The position numbers and the translations under genes are program-made. From Alphaproteobacteria bacterium (GTDB taxonomy: Bacteria; Pseudomonadota; Alphaproteobacteria; UBA3830), in assembly GCA_025998775.1 (NCBI GenBank), contig BNWK01000065.1, positions 1 through 7,315 on the forward strand: 7,315 nucleotides of DNA, in the 5' to 3' direction. The notes beneath the pieces were generated by a model that saw only the letters and a list, made by a program, of their open reading frames with translations, searched no databases and was not told where the DNA came from. This document shows, one piece after another, positions 1 through 5,764 of the stretch; the first letter of the stretch is position 1, and every line of letters starts with the position of its first letter.

Positions 1-99
1 GATGCCATTGTTGACGAAGTCTATAATCTAATGGCTGCCATGAACAACTCTTTTGTTTCTATCTCACATTCACAGTCTTACAATTTGCTTGTGCTATAG
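1..99 (+). CDS. C-terminal end of an unidentified protein (partial)
   Basis: A reading frame is open from the first base and stops at TAG 97-99, giving the last 32 residues of a protein that begins outside the window (DAIVDEVYNLMAAMNNSF...). The fragment is too short for a family call. The pattern IVDEVY...FVSISHSQSY is loosely like the tail of IS630-type transposases, which end in an aromatic or tryptophan-containing stretch after an 'SI' motif, but this is only a suggestion. It converges with the shortened recombinase-partner gene, so an insertion sequence ending here could explain that truncation. The frame may also be chance. Confidence 0.3.
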   Translation, partial: DAIVDEVYNLMAAMNNSFVSISHSQSYNLLVL

Positions 100-123
100 C
101 CGATCATGACTTTTTCCGGCTAT
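96..123. repeat. Inverted repeat / weak terminator-like hairpin between convergent frames
   Basis: ATAGCCG (96-102) and CGGCTAT (117-123) are perfect 7-bp inverted arms around a 14-base loop containing a T run. The hairpin lies between the end of the plus-strand partial gene and the end of the minus-strand partner gene. It could act as a bidirectional terminator or be the end of an inserted element. The stem is short and has no clean T tract on the plus side. Confidence 0.3.
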
Positions 124-126
124 CAC

Positions 127-396
127 CTATCTTTTCGAAAATTTGTTTTTTCTGCAAAAAATTTCTAAATCGCCGTCGAATTGTTCGTAAATGATTTTTT
201 CCCACAGATAGGCTTTCAAAAGTCCTCGCACCAACGTTTCGTCTGGTTCTTCCTTTTCTGCAGAATATGTTTTGCTCAGAATTTTTCCCTTGTGTGAGCC
301 ACGTTTAACGATTTTCAATGGAATAAAAACATTTTCTATGAGTTGAGACTGCTGTGGAGCAGCCTCGGTTATTGCAATTGGAGAGTGTACACTCAT
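127..396 (-). CDS. Small recombinase-associated protein, C-terminal HTH region truncated
   Basis: This 89-residue protein starts at ATG 396, one base after the recombinase stop codon (TAAAATG). AGGAG at 403-407 is 6 bases upstream of the start, so the two genes are probably translationally coupled. The pattern of a basic 'IPLKIVKRG' segment, then 'DETLVRGLLKAYLWEKII', then the start of a helix-turn-helix-like segment matches small proteins that follow large serine recombinases in alphaproteobacterial prophages. As I recall the family, those proteins continue with 'RYV.R.LRL.FLAP.I..AIL.G.QP'. Here the frame stops right after FSKR, so about 30-40 residues appear to be missing. No continuation is visible in any frame of 1-126. 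The role is unknown, possibly accessory to the recombinase. The family match is from memory. Confidence 0.55.
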   Translation of the reverse strand: MSVHSPIAITEAAPQQSQLIENVFIPLKIVKRGSHKGKILSKTYSAEKEEPDETLVRGLLKAYLWEKIIYEQFDGDLEIFCRKNKFSKR

Positions 397-397
397 T

Positions 398-1726
398 TTA
401 TGCTCCTAATCCAAGCAGCAGTGTATTGAAGCCATTCATGTTCATCTGAATATTGAGGCCATTTTCTCTCAGTTCGATGAAATTGATCAGTAGGCGCATG
501 ATTCTCGATTGTTCCTGCGGATATAGATATTTCCAAGTTTCGCCAAGGTTTTCCAACGATGATCGCAATTGCTTTTCGTCGACAGCATTTTCCTTCGCTA
601 ATTCCTGAATTTTCAGCATCACTTCAAGGGATTTTAGTTTGAGTAATACCTCATCAATAACTCTCGCCTCAAGGCCTTCTGCTGAAACATTTCTAATCGG
701 GGAATTGCAGCTGTTGCTTCGAAAATGTGTGTTGCAAGTGTAGTATCGATATTTCAATCCATGGTTGTTGCAACTAGTTGGAGTCATCGTGGCTCCGCAC
801 GCTCCACATTTCAGCAGTCCCTTTAGTGGATACGGACTGGATTTTTTCTGATGACATGTGCTCTTATTTTTCGCGAAAATTTCCTGAACTTTGCTCCAAG
901 TTTCTTCTACAATGATTGCTTCATGTTGACCTTCGTAGAGCTCACCTTTGTGTGTTACATAGCCTTTGTAATATGGATTTTCAAGAATGCGTCGCACAGT
1001 TTTTTTGTTGTACAATTTTTCGCCGTTGTTTCTGCCTTTTACGTTGGGACGCGGCTTTGATCGATGTCCACGACGATTCAGCTCATTCATGACGACTGTG
1101 CAGGATTCAGTTTCCAGAAATCTTTTGTAAATTAGACGCACAACGGCAGCTTCTTCCTCATTTATCAGCAATTTCCGCTCTTTTATATCGTAGCCCAGTA
1201 TAGGATATCCGCCCATCCACATGCCTTTTTTCTTGGATTCGGCAAATTTATCGCGGATGCGCTCGCTCGTCAGCTCGCGTTCATATTGCGCAAAACTCAG
1301 CAGCATATTCAGCATTAACCTTCCAGACGAACTGGCAGAGCTGAATGATTCTGTGACCGTATCAAAGATTACCTCATTGTTGTCAAAAATATTCATGATA
1401 CTTGCAAAGTCTAACAAAGACCTGGAAAGTCGATCCAGTTTGTGCGTAACTACGCAGTCTATTTTTTGCTGTCTGATATCCTTCAGTAATTCTGTCAGCC
1501 CTGGTCTGTTTATGTTTCCGCCGGAAAATCCTCCGTCATCGTAGTGTTGAGGTAGAATAATCCAGCCTTTTCCTTGCTGACTCCGAATGTAGTTTTCGGC
1601 AGCAATACGCTGAGCATCAAGGCTATTGAACTCCTGTTCAAAAATCGCAAGTGACTGTATTTTTCTCTGAATTTTCAGTGTCGTATTTTGAAAAAATATG
1701 AAATATGGCCTCAAAAATGGCACCAA
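398..1726 (-). CDS. Large serine recombinase (resolvase/integrase family), N-terminus probably degraded
   Basis: This 442-residue protein should catalyse site-specific recombination at att-type sites of a prophage or integrative element. The resolvase catalytic domain is clear from residue 30 (EQEFNSLDAQR), through YDDGGFSGGNINRPGL (62-77) and the arginine motif HKLDRLSRSLLDF (95-107), to the long helix SFAQYERELTSERIRDK (144-160). The 'recombinase' domain follows (about 170-285, GGYPILGYD, ILENPYYKGY). A zinc ribbon follows with C307, C310, C331 and C340, then a helical tail. The first 30 residues are odd. Relatives have a beta strand ending in R-x-S (such as YTRKS) before the EQEFNSLDAQR block, with Ser as the nucleophile. 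Here that place reads LKIQRKIQSLAIF, so the strand is not recognisable and the nearest serine (S25) is displaced. The TTG start has no ribosome binding site. A small partner gene follows directly. Confidence 0.88.
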   Translation of the reverse strand: MVPFLRPYFIFFQNTTLKIQRKIQSLAIFEQEFNSLDAQRIAAENYIRSQQGKGWIILPQHYDDGGFSGGNINRPGLTELLKDIRQQKIDCVVTHKLDRLSRSLLDFASIMNIFDNNEVIFDTVTESFSSASSSGRLMLNMLLSFAQYERELTSERIRDKFAESKKKGMWMGGYPILGYDIKERKLLINEEEAAVVRLIYKRFLETESCTVVMNELNRRGHRSKPRPNVKGRNNGEKLYNKKTVRRILENPYYKGYVTHKGELYEGQHEAIIVEETWSKVQEIFAKNKSTCHQKKSSPYPLKGLLKCGACGATMTPTSCNNHGLKYRYYTCNTHFRSNSCNSPIRNVSAEGLEARVIDEVLLKLKSLEVMLKIQELAKENAVDEKQLRSSLENLGETWKYLYPQEQSRIMRLLINFIELRENGLNIQMNMNGFNTLLLGLGA

Positions 1727-1746
1727 AATTACAGTGGTACTATGTC

Positions 1747-1795
1747 CGGATTTGCTTGGATTATGAGAGACTATAGCAGACTTGGATTAAATCCG
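1747..1795. repeat. Nested repeats upstream of the recombinase; candidate att or recombinase-binding region
   Basis: CTTGGATTA occurs twice as a direct repeat (1755-1763 and 1781-1789). The pair is enclosed by inverted arms CGGATTT (1747-1753) and AAATCCG (1789-1795). Large serine recombinase genes commonly lie next to an att half-site, and this cluster sits directly upstream of the damaged recombinase start. On the minus strand the spacer contains TGCTATAGT (about 1769-1777), which resembles an extended -10 promoter element, so this could instead be the recombinase promoter with an operator. Neither role can be proven here. Confidence 0.35.
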
Positions 1796-1851
1796 CACTA
1801 AAAATTGATACTGGCTAAAAAGAAAAAGGCGGCCAAGTTGAACTCAGGTGG

Positions 1852-1863
1852 TGCCATATGGCA
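1852..1863. repeat. 12-bp perfect palindrome in the gap between operon and recombinase
   Basis: TGCCATATGGCA is a perfect palindrome in the gap between the exported-protein gene (ending at 1911) and the recombinase (starting at 1726). It is not followed by a T tract on either strand, so it is not an obvious intrinsic terminator. It could be an operator for the recombinase or chance. The rest of 1727-1910 shows no convincing gene. Confidence 0.25.
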
Positions 1864-1910
1864 ATTGGGTATGGCATCTGTATCACAACGGAAAGCTTGA
1901 AGCGTCAGGA

Positions 1911-2558
1911 TTATTGTGATATTGCAAGTTTTGGTCGATAAAGAGACTGTGGAGGATCGATTCCAAGAATTAGCGCGCAATCAACCTCTTCCATCTTATT
2001 TATCCATTCCCTATCGTTCGGTGCGTAGCATATGACAACAGATCTTCTTGGGAATTGATATCTATCATAACAATACACAACCATATATTGGCCAACGATA
2101 AGCCAATGTCGTACAGTTCCTTCATATTTTTCGCTATCTTCTGTACACAGTTGATCATATTCACGTCGTTGGTCATCATCGTGCGTTTCCAACGCTTTGT
2201 CGCTCCGTAAACAAGCATATTTTTCATTATAGAATACAAGCTGAAATTCAGCCACATCGTTTTTAAAAGAAATAAAAGGTTCGTCTCCTGGTAACGGAAC
2301 ATATCCACCATTGAATTTTACTTTGTATAGTTTTTGGGAACGAGTACTACCAATGCGACCATCGTCATACGCAGAAAGCGTCTCATGAGCAGCAATAGGA
2401 TTGGTGGCATCTGTGATTATCGCAGATGCATTTGGTGCAGATAAAGTTACAGAAAAGTTATTCCCTGTATCATTGCGTATATGATACTCCTGAGGTTTTG
2501 AACAAAATACATCAACATTAAAAACAACTACAATAACAACCACTATCCACAACTTCAC
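1911..2558 (-). CDS. Exported protein of unknown family
   Basis: The preferred start is GTG at 2558, giving 215 residues. A strong AGGAGG (2567-2572) lies 8 bases upstream of it but only 2 bases from a TTG at 2564, which would add two residues. The product opens with Lys and then a strongly hydrophobic run (WIVVVIVVVFNVDVF), a typical signal peptide or signal anchor. A Cys follows, but the preceding residues are not a good lipobox. The mature part is rich in Asp, Tyr and polar residues with several cysteines, consistent with a secreted or periplasmic protein. I recognise no domain. It follows the nitrilase-like gene by a few bases, and its Shine-Dalgarno overlaps that gene's stop codon, so the two are almost certainly co-transcribed and probably work together. 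The function is unknown. Confidence 0.75.
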   Translation of the reverse strand: MKLWIVVVIVVVFNVDVFCSKPQEYHIRNDTGNNFSVTLSAPNASAIITDATNPIAAHETLSAYDDGRIGSTRSQKLYKVKFNGGYVPLPGDEPFISFKNDVAEFQLVFYNEKYACLRSDKALETHDDDQRREYDQLCTEDSEKYEGTVRHWLIVGQYMVVYCYDRYQFPRRSVVICYAPNDREWINKMEEVDCALILGIDPPQSLYRPKLAISQ

Positions 2559-2566
2559 CTTCAATA

Positions 2567-2572
2567 CCTCCT
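2567..2572 (-). promoter_or_regulatory. Shine-Dalgarno overlapping the upstream stop codon
   Basis: On the minus strand the nitrilase-like gene ends with TAG inside the sequence TTAGGAGGTATTGAAGGTG. The AGGAGG is 8 bases from the GTG at 2558, the usual spacing, which decides the start of the exported protein and suggests translational coupling. Confidence 0.7.
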
Positions 2573-3614
2573 AACATTCCGTTACAACACACTGTAATTC
2601 GTTTTGTATAAATGCGCTTACTTGTTTTTGCACTGTACACTTTACGCGACCTGATATTACCATAAAATTTCCACGATCAGCATCACAGACGCAGAGTATA
2701 GCATTACCAATTTTGTTTATCCAGTACGTTATTTCCGGAGAACCATTGGCCGTCAATATCAGCAACCTTACATGCTGCAATAAATTCGGTGTATGATTCA
2801 TGTCTGAGCAAGTTCTTGAAGCAATTATCTGTTTTTCACTGGAATTAAACAATTCAGCAAATTCTTTGTGATTATCAGATGCTTCAGCCAACTCTGGAGT
2901 TTGATAGCTTTTCCAGTCACCAAAATCATAGCCATATCCTGCCTTAACAAGATTATCATCCTCTTCTTTGTATGTGGTTTTCCTGTAGCACGATATTGCT
3001 GCATTATTCCAAAAAATAAAAGAACAATTGGAAAAACGTAAATTGCTATTTCTGTTTTGCAGTAATTTTGCTTTCTCACCACTTCTAATATATTCATTCG
3101 CTGGTGGCTCGCATATTGATGGAGTATTTGAAGCTCCCTCGTATTTGTGCAAAAAATTGGTGCTGATAATCAGTCTTTCGTGTTTGCTAGTTAACAATCT
3201 ACAGCATTTTTTTACTTTCTCGACATCAACGTCATCCCATGGATCATCGGAGAAAAAAGTCTCGCTAAAGACGACGATTGTCCATTTTTCTAGGCGTTCT
3301 TCCGAAATAGGATTAGTAGAAACAATAATTTCATCCAATATTTCATCATGTGGTACTTGAGATGCGTATTTTTTCCGCAGTTCTTCGTCTGTGGTTTCAT
3401 CTGCTTTCCAAAATTTTGACTTTTCAGGAGATAATCCATCTCCGCCAAGCATTTTATCTAGCATTGCAAAAATGCAAAATACTTTCTTGAAGCTTAACGG
3501 AGGCATTTCGTTTTTATCCCGTCTTTTTAGCATAATGTAATTTAGGTTGTTAATCGATATAGCTTCCGCGAACGATTGTGCGAGCGTTATTGTTTTAGGC
3601 AAAGTTCTCTCCAT
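2571..3614 (-). CDS. Divergent carbon-nitrogen hydrolase (nitrilase)-like protein
   Basis: This 347-residue protein has no signal peptide or membrane segment, so it is predicted cytoplasmic. Three short motifs occur in the order and rough spacing of the nitrilase superfamily catalytic triad. The first is a beta strand with Glu, WTIVVFSETFF (E118; relatives have '..vFPE..'). The second is SCYRKTTY (K212; relatives have 'YrKthL'). The third is RTCSDMNH (C269; relatives have 'iCyD..fP') followed by VRLLILTANGSPE (relatives have 'gadlillPa'). Members of this superfamily cleave amides or nitriles or transfer acyl groups. The first 100 or so residues and the long K-to-C spacing are atypical. The ATG at 3614 is chosen for frame length; no clear ribosome binding site precedes it. 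The next gene encodes an exported protein with tight spacing, so they form an operon. The substrate is unknown, and the family call rests on motifs read by eye. Confidence 0.6.
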   Translation of the reverse strand: MERTLPKTITLAQSFAEAISINNLNYIMLKRRDKNEMPPLSFKKVFCIFAMLDKMLGGDGLSPEKSKFWKADETTDEELRKKYASQVPHDEILDEIIVSTNPISEERLEKWTIVVFSETFFSDDPWDDVDVEKVKKCCRLLTSKHERLIISTNFLHKYEGASNTPSICEPPANEYIRSGEKAKLLQNRNSNLRFSNCSFIFWNNAAISCYRKTTYKEEDDNLVKAGYGYDFGDWKSYQTPELAEASDNHKEFAELFNSSEKQIIASRTCSDMNHTPNLLQHVRLLILTANGSPEITYWINKIGNAILCVCDADRGNFMVISGRVKCTVQKQVSAFIQNELQCVVTEC

Positions 3615-3672
3615 ATTTTTGTTAGTTGCAAATTAAGTTAATTGATCCATACAATCCCTATTTTATTTATAA

Positions 3673-3939
3673 CATGCTTCCAAAAACAAAATCAAGGATT
3701 TTTTTAAAAAACATAACGAAATCAATGCGCTAGTTGCGCTTTTTGAATTCGATCAGCTTTCCAGTGGAACCTTTTTCAAACTCTACTTTAGCAACATTGT
3801 GAAACCACATGAAACAGAAAGTTCTCAAATTCCTCTTGCTGCAATAGAAGTCAACCTTCAAAAAATTTGTGACGCTACCGAAATAGCGCGGCTCGCCGAC
3901 CCGCAGAATATGGTGAAGGGACAGTACCTTTGTTTCTAG
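3673..3939 (+). pseudogene. Coding-like fragment without a start codon
   Basis: An uninterrupted 88-codon frame runs from just after a stop at 3670-3672 to TAG 3937-3939. It has protein-like composition (IKDFFKKHNEINALVALFEF... ...TEIARLADPQNMVKGQYLCF) but no usable early start. An ATG at 3674 is in the neighbouring frame and runs through a T7-A6 homopolymer tract (3699-3711) before stopping. A one-base slip in that tract would join the ATG to the long frame, giving a protein of about 88 residues. It could therefore be a homopolymer-frameshifted small gene, a remnant of a larger one, or chance. The local base composition (GCGCGGCTCGCCGACCCG near its end) is richer in G+C than the flanks, which supports real coding origin. 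I recognise no family. It is divergent from the nitrilase-like operon. Confidence 0.4.
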
Positions 3940-4048
3940 CTTGTGCGAGAGGTTCCTCAGTAATATCTTTAAAAAAATATAGAAGAAAGATATGTTTTTA
4001 AGAAAAGAATATCAAAAGCTTAAAGATGACTTCGGCAAGATCAGGTAA

Positions 4049-4125
4049 ATTCTATCATTCTTAGAATATTTTTTTAGTTTTTCTTGAAAGATGAGCTTTT
4101 TCTAAAATTCTAAGACCGGTAGAAT
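4049..4125. repeat. Long imperfect inverted repeat
   Basis: Arm 4049-4067 (ATTCTATCATTCTTAGAAT) and arm 4107-4125 (ATTCTAAGACCGGTAGAAT) are inverted copies differing only in a central four-base block. The match continues inward through A/T-rich bases. They enclose 39 bases. Each arm is itself a partial palindrome (ATTCTA...TAGAAT). It could be a small MITE-type element, a protein-binding site pair, or an RNA hairpin. There is no clear target-site duplication. Confidence 0.55.
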
Positions 4126-4203
4126 AAAGATTTTTAAGTATGTTTGTCTTAAATATTTCTCGGCGACAAATGTTAATTATTGTTTAAAACAACTATTGAC
4201 TAT

Positions 4204-4223
4204 AAAAAACATATTTGTTTTTT
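4204..4223. repeat. Perfect 8-bp inverted repeat upstream of the split exported-protein gene
   Basis: AAAAAACA (4204-4211) and TGTTTTTT (4216-4223) are exact inverted arms around TATT, ending 27 bases before the ATG at 4251. On RNA this forms a weak hairpin ending in a U run; on DNA it could be an operator. It lies just downstream of the candidate promoter boxes. Confidence 0.35.
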
Positions 4224-4250
4224 GGCAATAAATTAAATGACGAGGTACTA

Positions 4251-4520
4251 ATGTTGAAAAGTAATATAGTTCGTAGCGCATGTTGCACAATTGCGCTGGT
4301 GTGTGGTGGTGTGAGTGGGATGAATGGTGATGTGGTTGGCACGGATACAAATGTAATTAATATAGAGTTCAAGGTAGACGGGTATGTAGTTGATAATATC
4401 AGTTTTCCTAATTCACCGACGCGTGACAAAACTGCATGCTGCAGCATTGTAAGCAATGGCGATTCTGTAAGGATATACATGATTCGGGATCAAAAGGCGC
4501 ATTATAAGCGAGAGTTTTGA
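4251..4520 (+). CDS. N-terminal half of an exported protein, cut short by a palindromic insertion
   Basis: The start is ATG 4251, preceded by GAGG (4242-4245) at good spacing; the longer TTG start at 4215 has no such site. The product opens with a signal peptide (MLKSNIVRSACCTIALVCGG, cleavage likely near residue 23) followed by a polar stretch. Codons 1-75 look original. From residue 76 on, the sequence (YMIRDQKAHYKREF) is encoded by the left arm of the palindrome at 4474-4637 and ends at TGA 4518-4520. Removing the palindrome with one TA copy joins Ile75 directly to VPKRLSTREVVDY of the downstream frame, without frameshift, giving a protein of about 233 residues. So this is probably the 5' part of a disrupted gene. 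I recognise no family. Confidence 0.6.
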   Translation: MLKSNIVRSACCTIALVCGGVSGMNGDVVGTDTNVINIEFKVDGYVVDNISFPNSPTRDKTACCSIVSNGDSVRIYMIRDQKAHYKREF

Positions 4521-4637
4521 GAAGATTTTTCGGCTTACTTTTCAGTTCAATATTCAACATATTGGATTGAAAATAAGTTGAAAAAGATATCAAAAATTGA
4601 CGCTTATCATTCGTCTTTTGATCCCGAATCATGTATA
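4474..4637. mobile_element. Palindromic MITE-like element with TA at both junctions
   Basis: The 164 bases form one large imperfect palindrome centred near 4555. The outer 23 bases of each arm (starting TATACATGATTCGGGATC) are exact inverted copies, 34 of the outer 37 positions pair, and inner matches continue with a one-base shift. It carries no gene of its own. Both ends are TA next to unrelated flanks, as expected for a non-autonomous element of the IS630/Tc1 type, which inserts at TA and duplicates it. Counting one TA as the duplication, the insert is 162 bp (54 codons), so the reading frames on both sides stay in register. It supplies a stop codon to the upstream half and the N-terminus of the downstream frame. 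The parent transposase is not in the window. An alternative is a regulatory hairpin between two real genes. Confidence 0.6.
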
Positions 4638-5114
4638 GTTCCCAAAAGATTATCGACACGTGAAGTTGTCGATTACGCAGAAGTTATACAGTGGCCGATG
4701 TATTGCAAGCTTTTACCAAAAACAGATGAAGAATTTCACGAGCTTTGGAATACCTGTGTCCATATGGCTCCTGGAACAAAAAGTCCAGAGGCTCTGCGGT
4801 TTCCAATAAGGCGCGCAGAGTTGGATATATGCGTTGGTTTAGGTGATATTAAGTCTCCTCGACAGCTACTTAATGACCTGAAAATTTTTTGCGGTTTTTT
4901 GGCGAAGCAACCGGAAGGGGCGACCAAGAGGTTCTTAGCCGACGAGTTGTTTTATGGTTTCGGCGTCGTTGGTCAGGTTCATTGCATATTCGAACAACTA
5001 CTGGATCACAAACCTACTATGCTCGAATATCTGTGTGACGTGCACGATCAGATTGCTGCGCTTATGCAATCTGTCGGAATCGAGATGAGAGGTACAAGGC
5101 CTTCTTTTTATTAA
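4578..5114 (+). CDS. C-terminal half of the split exported protein (or separate unknown protein)
   Basis: The frame opens at TTG 4578 and runs 178 residues. The first 20 residues lie inside the right arm of the palindrome, and no Shine-Dalgarno precedes the TTG, so translation from here is doubtful. From Val21 (position 4638) on, the protein is soluble and mixed in composition, with Cys residues and amphipathic helices (LLNDLKIFCGFLAKQP, FEQLLDHKPTMLEYLCDVHDQIAALMQSVG). It ends at TAA 5112-5114. It shares its frame with the signal-peptide gene at 4251, and excising the element restores one continuous frame. The simplest reading is the 158-residue C-terminal part of that exported protein. I recognise no domain. 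Confidence 0.55.
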   Translation: MKKISKIDAYHSSFDPESCIVPKRLSTREVVDYAEVIQWPMYCKLLPKTDEEFHELWNTCVHMAPGTKSPEALRFPIRRAELDICVGLGDIKSPRQLLNDLKIFCGFLAKQPEGATKRFLADELFYGFGVVGQVHCIFEQLLDHKPTMLEYLCDVHDQIAALMQSVGIEMRGTRPSFY

Positions 5115-5119
5115 AACCA

Positions 5120-5165
5120 TCCTCGCCAGCTCAATCGATAGGTTTAGCAGATCTAATGGCGAGGA
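5120..5165. terminator. Stem-loop between convergent genes, possible bidirectional terminator
   Basis: TCCTCGCCA (5120-5128) and TGGCGAGGA (5157-5165) are perfect 9-bp GC-rich inverted arms with a 28-base loop. They lie just after the TAA at 5112-5114 and before the end of the convergent minus-strand gene at 5231. A strong stem at a convergent junction suggests transcription termination, but the loop is long and neither side has a clean T tract. A protein-binding inverted repeat is also possible. Confidence 0.4.
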
Positions 5166-5230
5166 AATCGGACTTTTTATGGTCTTGCAAACGATCTTTC
5201 TACTGCCAGCGTGTGTTGGTCGACCTGGAC

Positions 5231-5635
5231 TTAGATGCCTTGTGTACAGTTTTCCCCGAATTGTTGTGTGGCAGCGGTGGTCGTGAACTCTATCCCGTAG
5301 CACGTTTTGTTATTGTTGGTGTCTTTGGTCAGCTTTATTCCATTTTGCGCGCTTACGGCGTCGTATAGCTTTTTAAGAAAATCATCGATTTCTTTTGTTG
5401 TCATTTTGTCTGCTTCCGGCGTTCCGCACTTCGCATTTGCTTCTTTTTTCAGAGCTTTCACGAATTTTATCCCTGTATTTTGATTGTCTTTTCTGAATGC
5501 TTGTATTTCCCCTAAAATCCATCCCTTGTCAACCGCCCACACGTAGTTTTCGCCATGATTAATAACATCCCCACCAAATACACCGACGACCATCGCCAGT
5601 GCAATCTTACCTACTAATTTACCTATGTCGTTCAT
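5231..5635 (-). CDS. Small exported or membrane-anchored protein of unknown family
   Basis: This 134-residue protein starts at ATG 5635, with AGGAG (5642-5646) 6 bases upstream. The N-terminus has two Lys and a hydrophobic, glycine-containing stretch (IALAMVVGVFGGDVI, about residues 11-25), consistent with a weak signal peptide or a membrane anchor. The rest is polar and lysine/asparagine-rich, with a predicted helical section (TTKEIDDFLKKLYDAVSAQNG) and three cysteines (C70, C112, C130) that could form disulfides if exported. It ends at TAA 5231-5233 and converges with the split plus-strand gene. It stands alone, behind its own AT-rich upstream region with a palindrome at 5677-5691. I recognise no family. 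The intact frame and good ribosome binding site argue that it is real. Confidence 0.7.
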   Translation of the reverse strand: MNDIGKLVGKIALAMVVGVFGGDVINHGENYVWAVDKGWILGEIQAFRKDNQNTGIKFVKALKKEANAKCGTPEADKMTTKEIDDFLKKLYDAVSAQNGIKLTKDTNNNKTCYGIEFTTTAATQQFGENCTQGI

Positions 5636-5676
5636 ATTGGTCTCCTATAAAAAATCATCGTATCAGATAAAAATGT

Positions 5677-5691
5677 TTGGCACCTTGCCAA
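5677..5691. promoter_or_regulatory. Palindromic operator-like site upstream of the small exported gene
   Basis: TTGGCACCTTGCCAA is a perfect 6-bp inverted pair around three bases, 42 bases upstream of the ATG at 5635. On the minus strand a TAGAAT box lies just upstream of it, with TTTACA 19 bases further up as a possible -35. A palindrome just downstream of a promoter would suit a repressor site. The promoter assignment is by eye. Confidence 0.4.
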
Positions 5692-5764
5692 GTATTCTAT
5701 TCAACAATATTTTTATATTGTAAATGAAAAACATTAACAAAAAGTTAAAATTTTAAAAAAATAT

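Larger units (their letters stand above)
3940..4250. other. AT-rich non-coding region with several inverted repeats
   Basis: I see no gene on either strand in these 311 bases. The region holds an AT-rich imperfect hairpin (3967-3980 against 3990-4002), a longer inverted repeat (4049-4125), and a short perfect inverted repeat close to the start of the next gene (4204-4223). It probably contains the promoter for the plus-strand exported protein at 4251. TTGTTT near 4179 with TATAAA at 4201 is a possible but short-spaced pair. TTGACT at 4196-4201 is another candidate -35 box without a good -10. Confidence 0.5.

Noticed and set aside
851..1060. Plus-strand open frame opposite the recombinase
   Set aside because: It is fully antisense to the well-conserved zinc-ribbon and recombinase-domain coding sequence, has no ribosome binding site and resembles no protein.
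1221..1544. Plus-strand open frame of 107 codons opposite the recombinase catalytic domain
   Set aside because: The minus-strand frame encodes diagnostic serine recombinase motifs here, so the antisense frame is a shadow.
1741..1800. tRNA gene or tRNA-derived att site near the recombinase
   Set aside because: The inverted arms do not fold into a cloverleaf and no TTC-containing T-loop or CCA-proximal pairing was found.
1798..1980. Minus-strand 60-codon frame between the exported protein and the recombinase
   Set aside because: It overlaps the end of the exported-protein gene in another frame, has no ribosome binding site and shows no recognisable motif.
2000..3360. Several out-of-frame or antisense frames within the nitrilase-like operon
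   Set aside because: They lie inside the two long, tightly coupled minus-strand genes and lack start signals or coherent composition.
4408..4659. Minus-strand frame containing YMIRDQK and FDPESC strings like those on the plus strand
   Set aside because: The resemblance arises only because the palindrome reads nearly the same on both strands. It is not a separate gene.
4998..5368. Overlapping frames on both strands between the split gene and the small exported gene
   Set aside because: They overlap better-supported genes at both ends, lack ribosome binding sites and show no family features.
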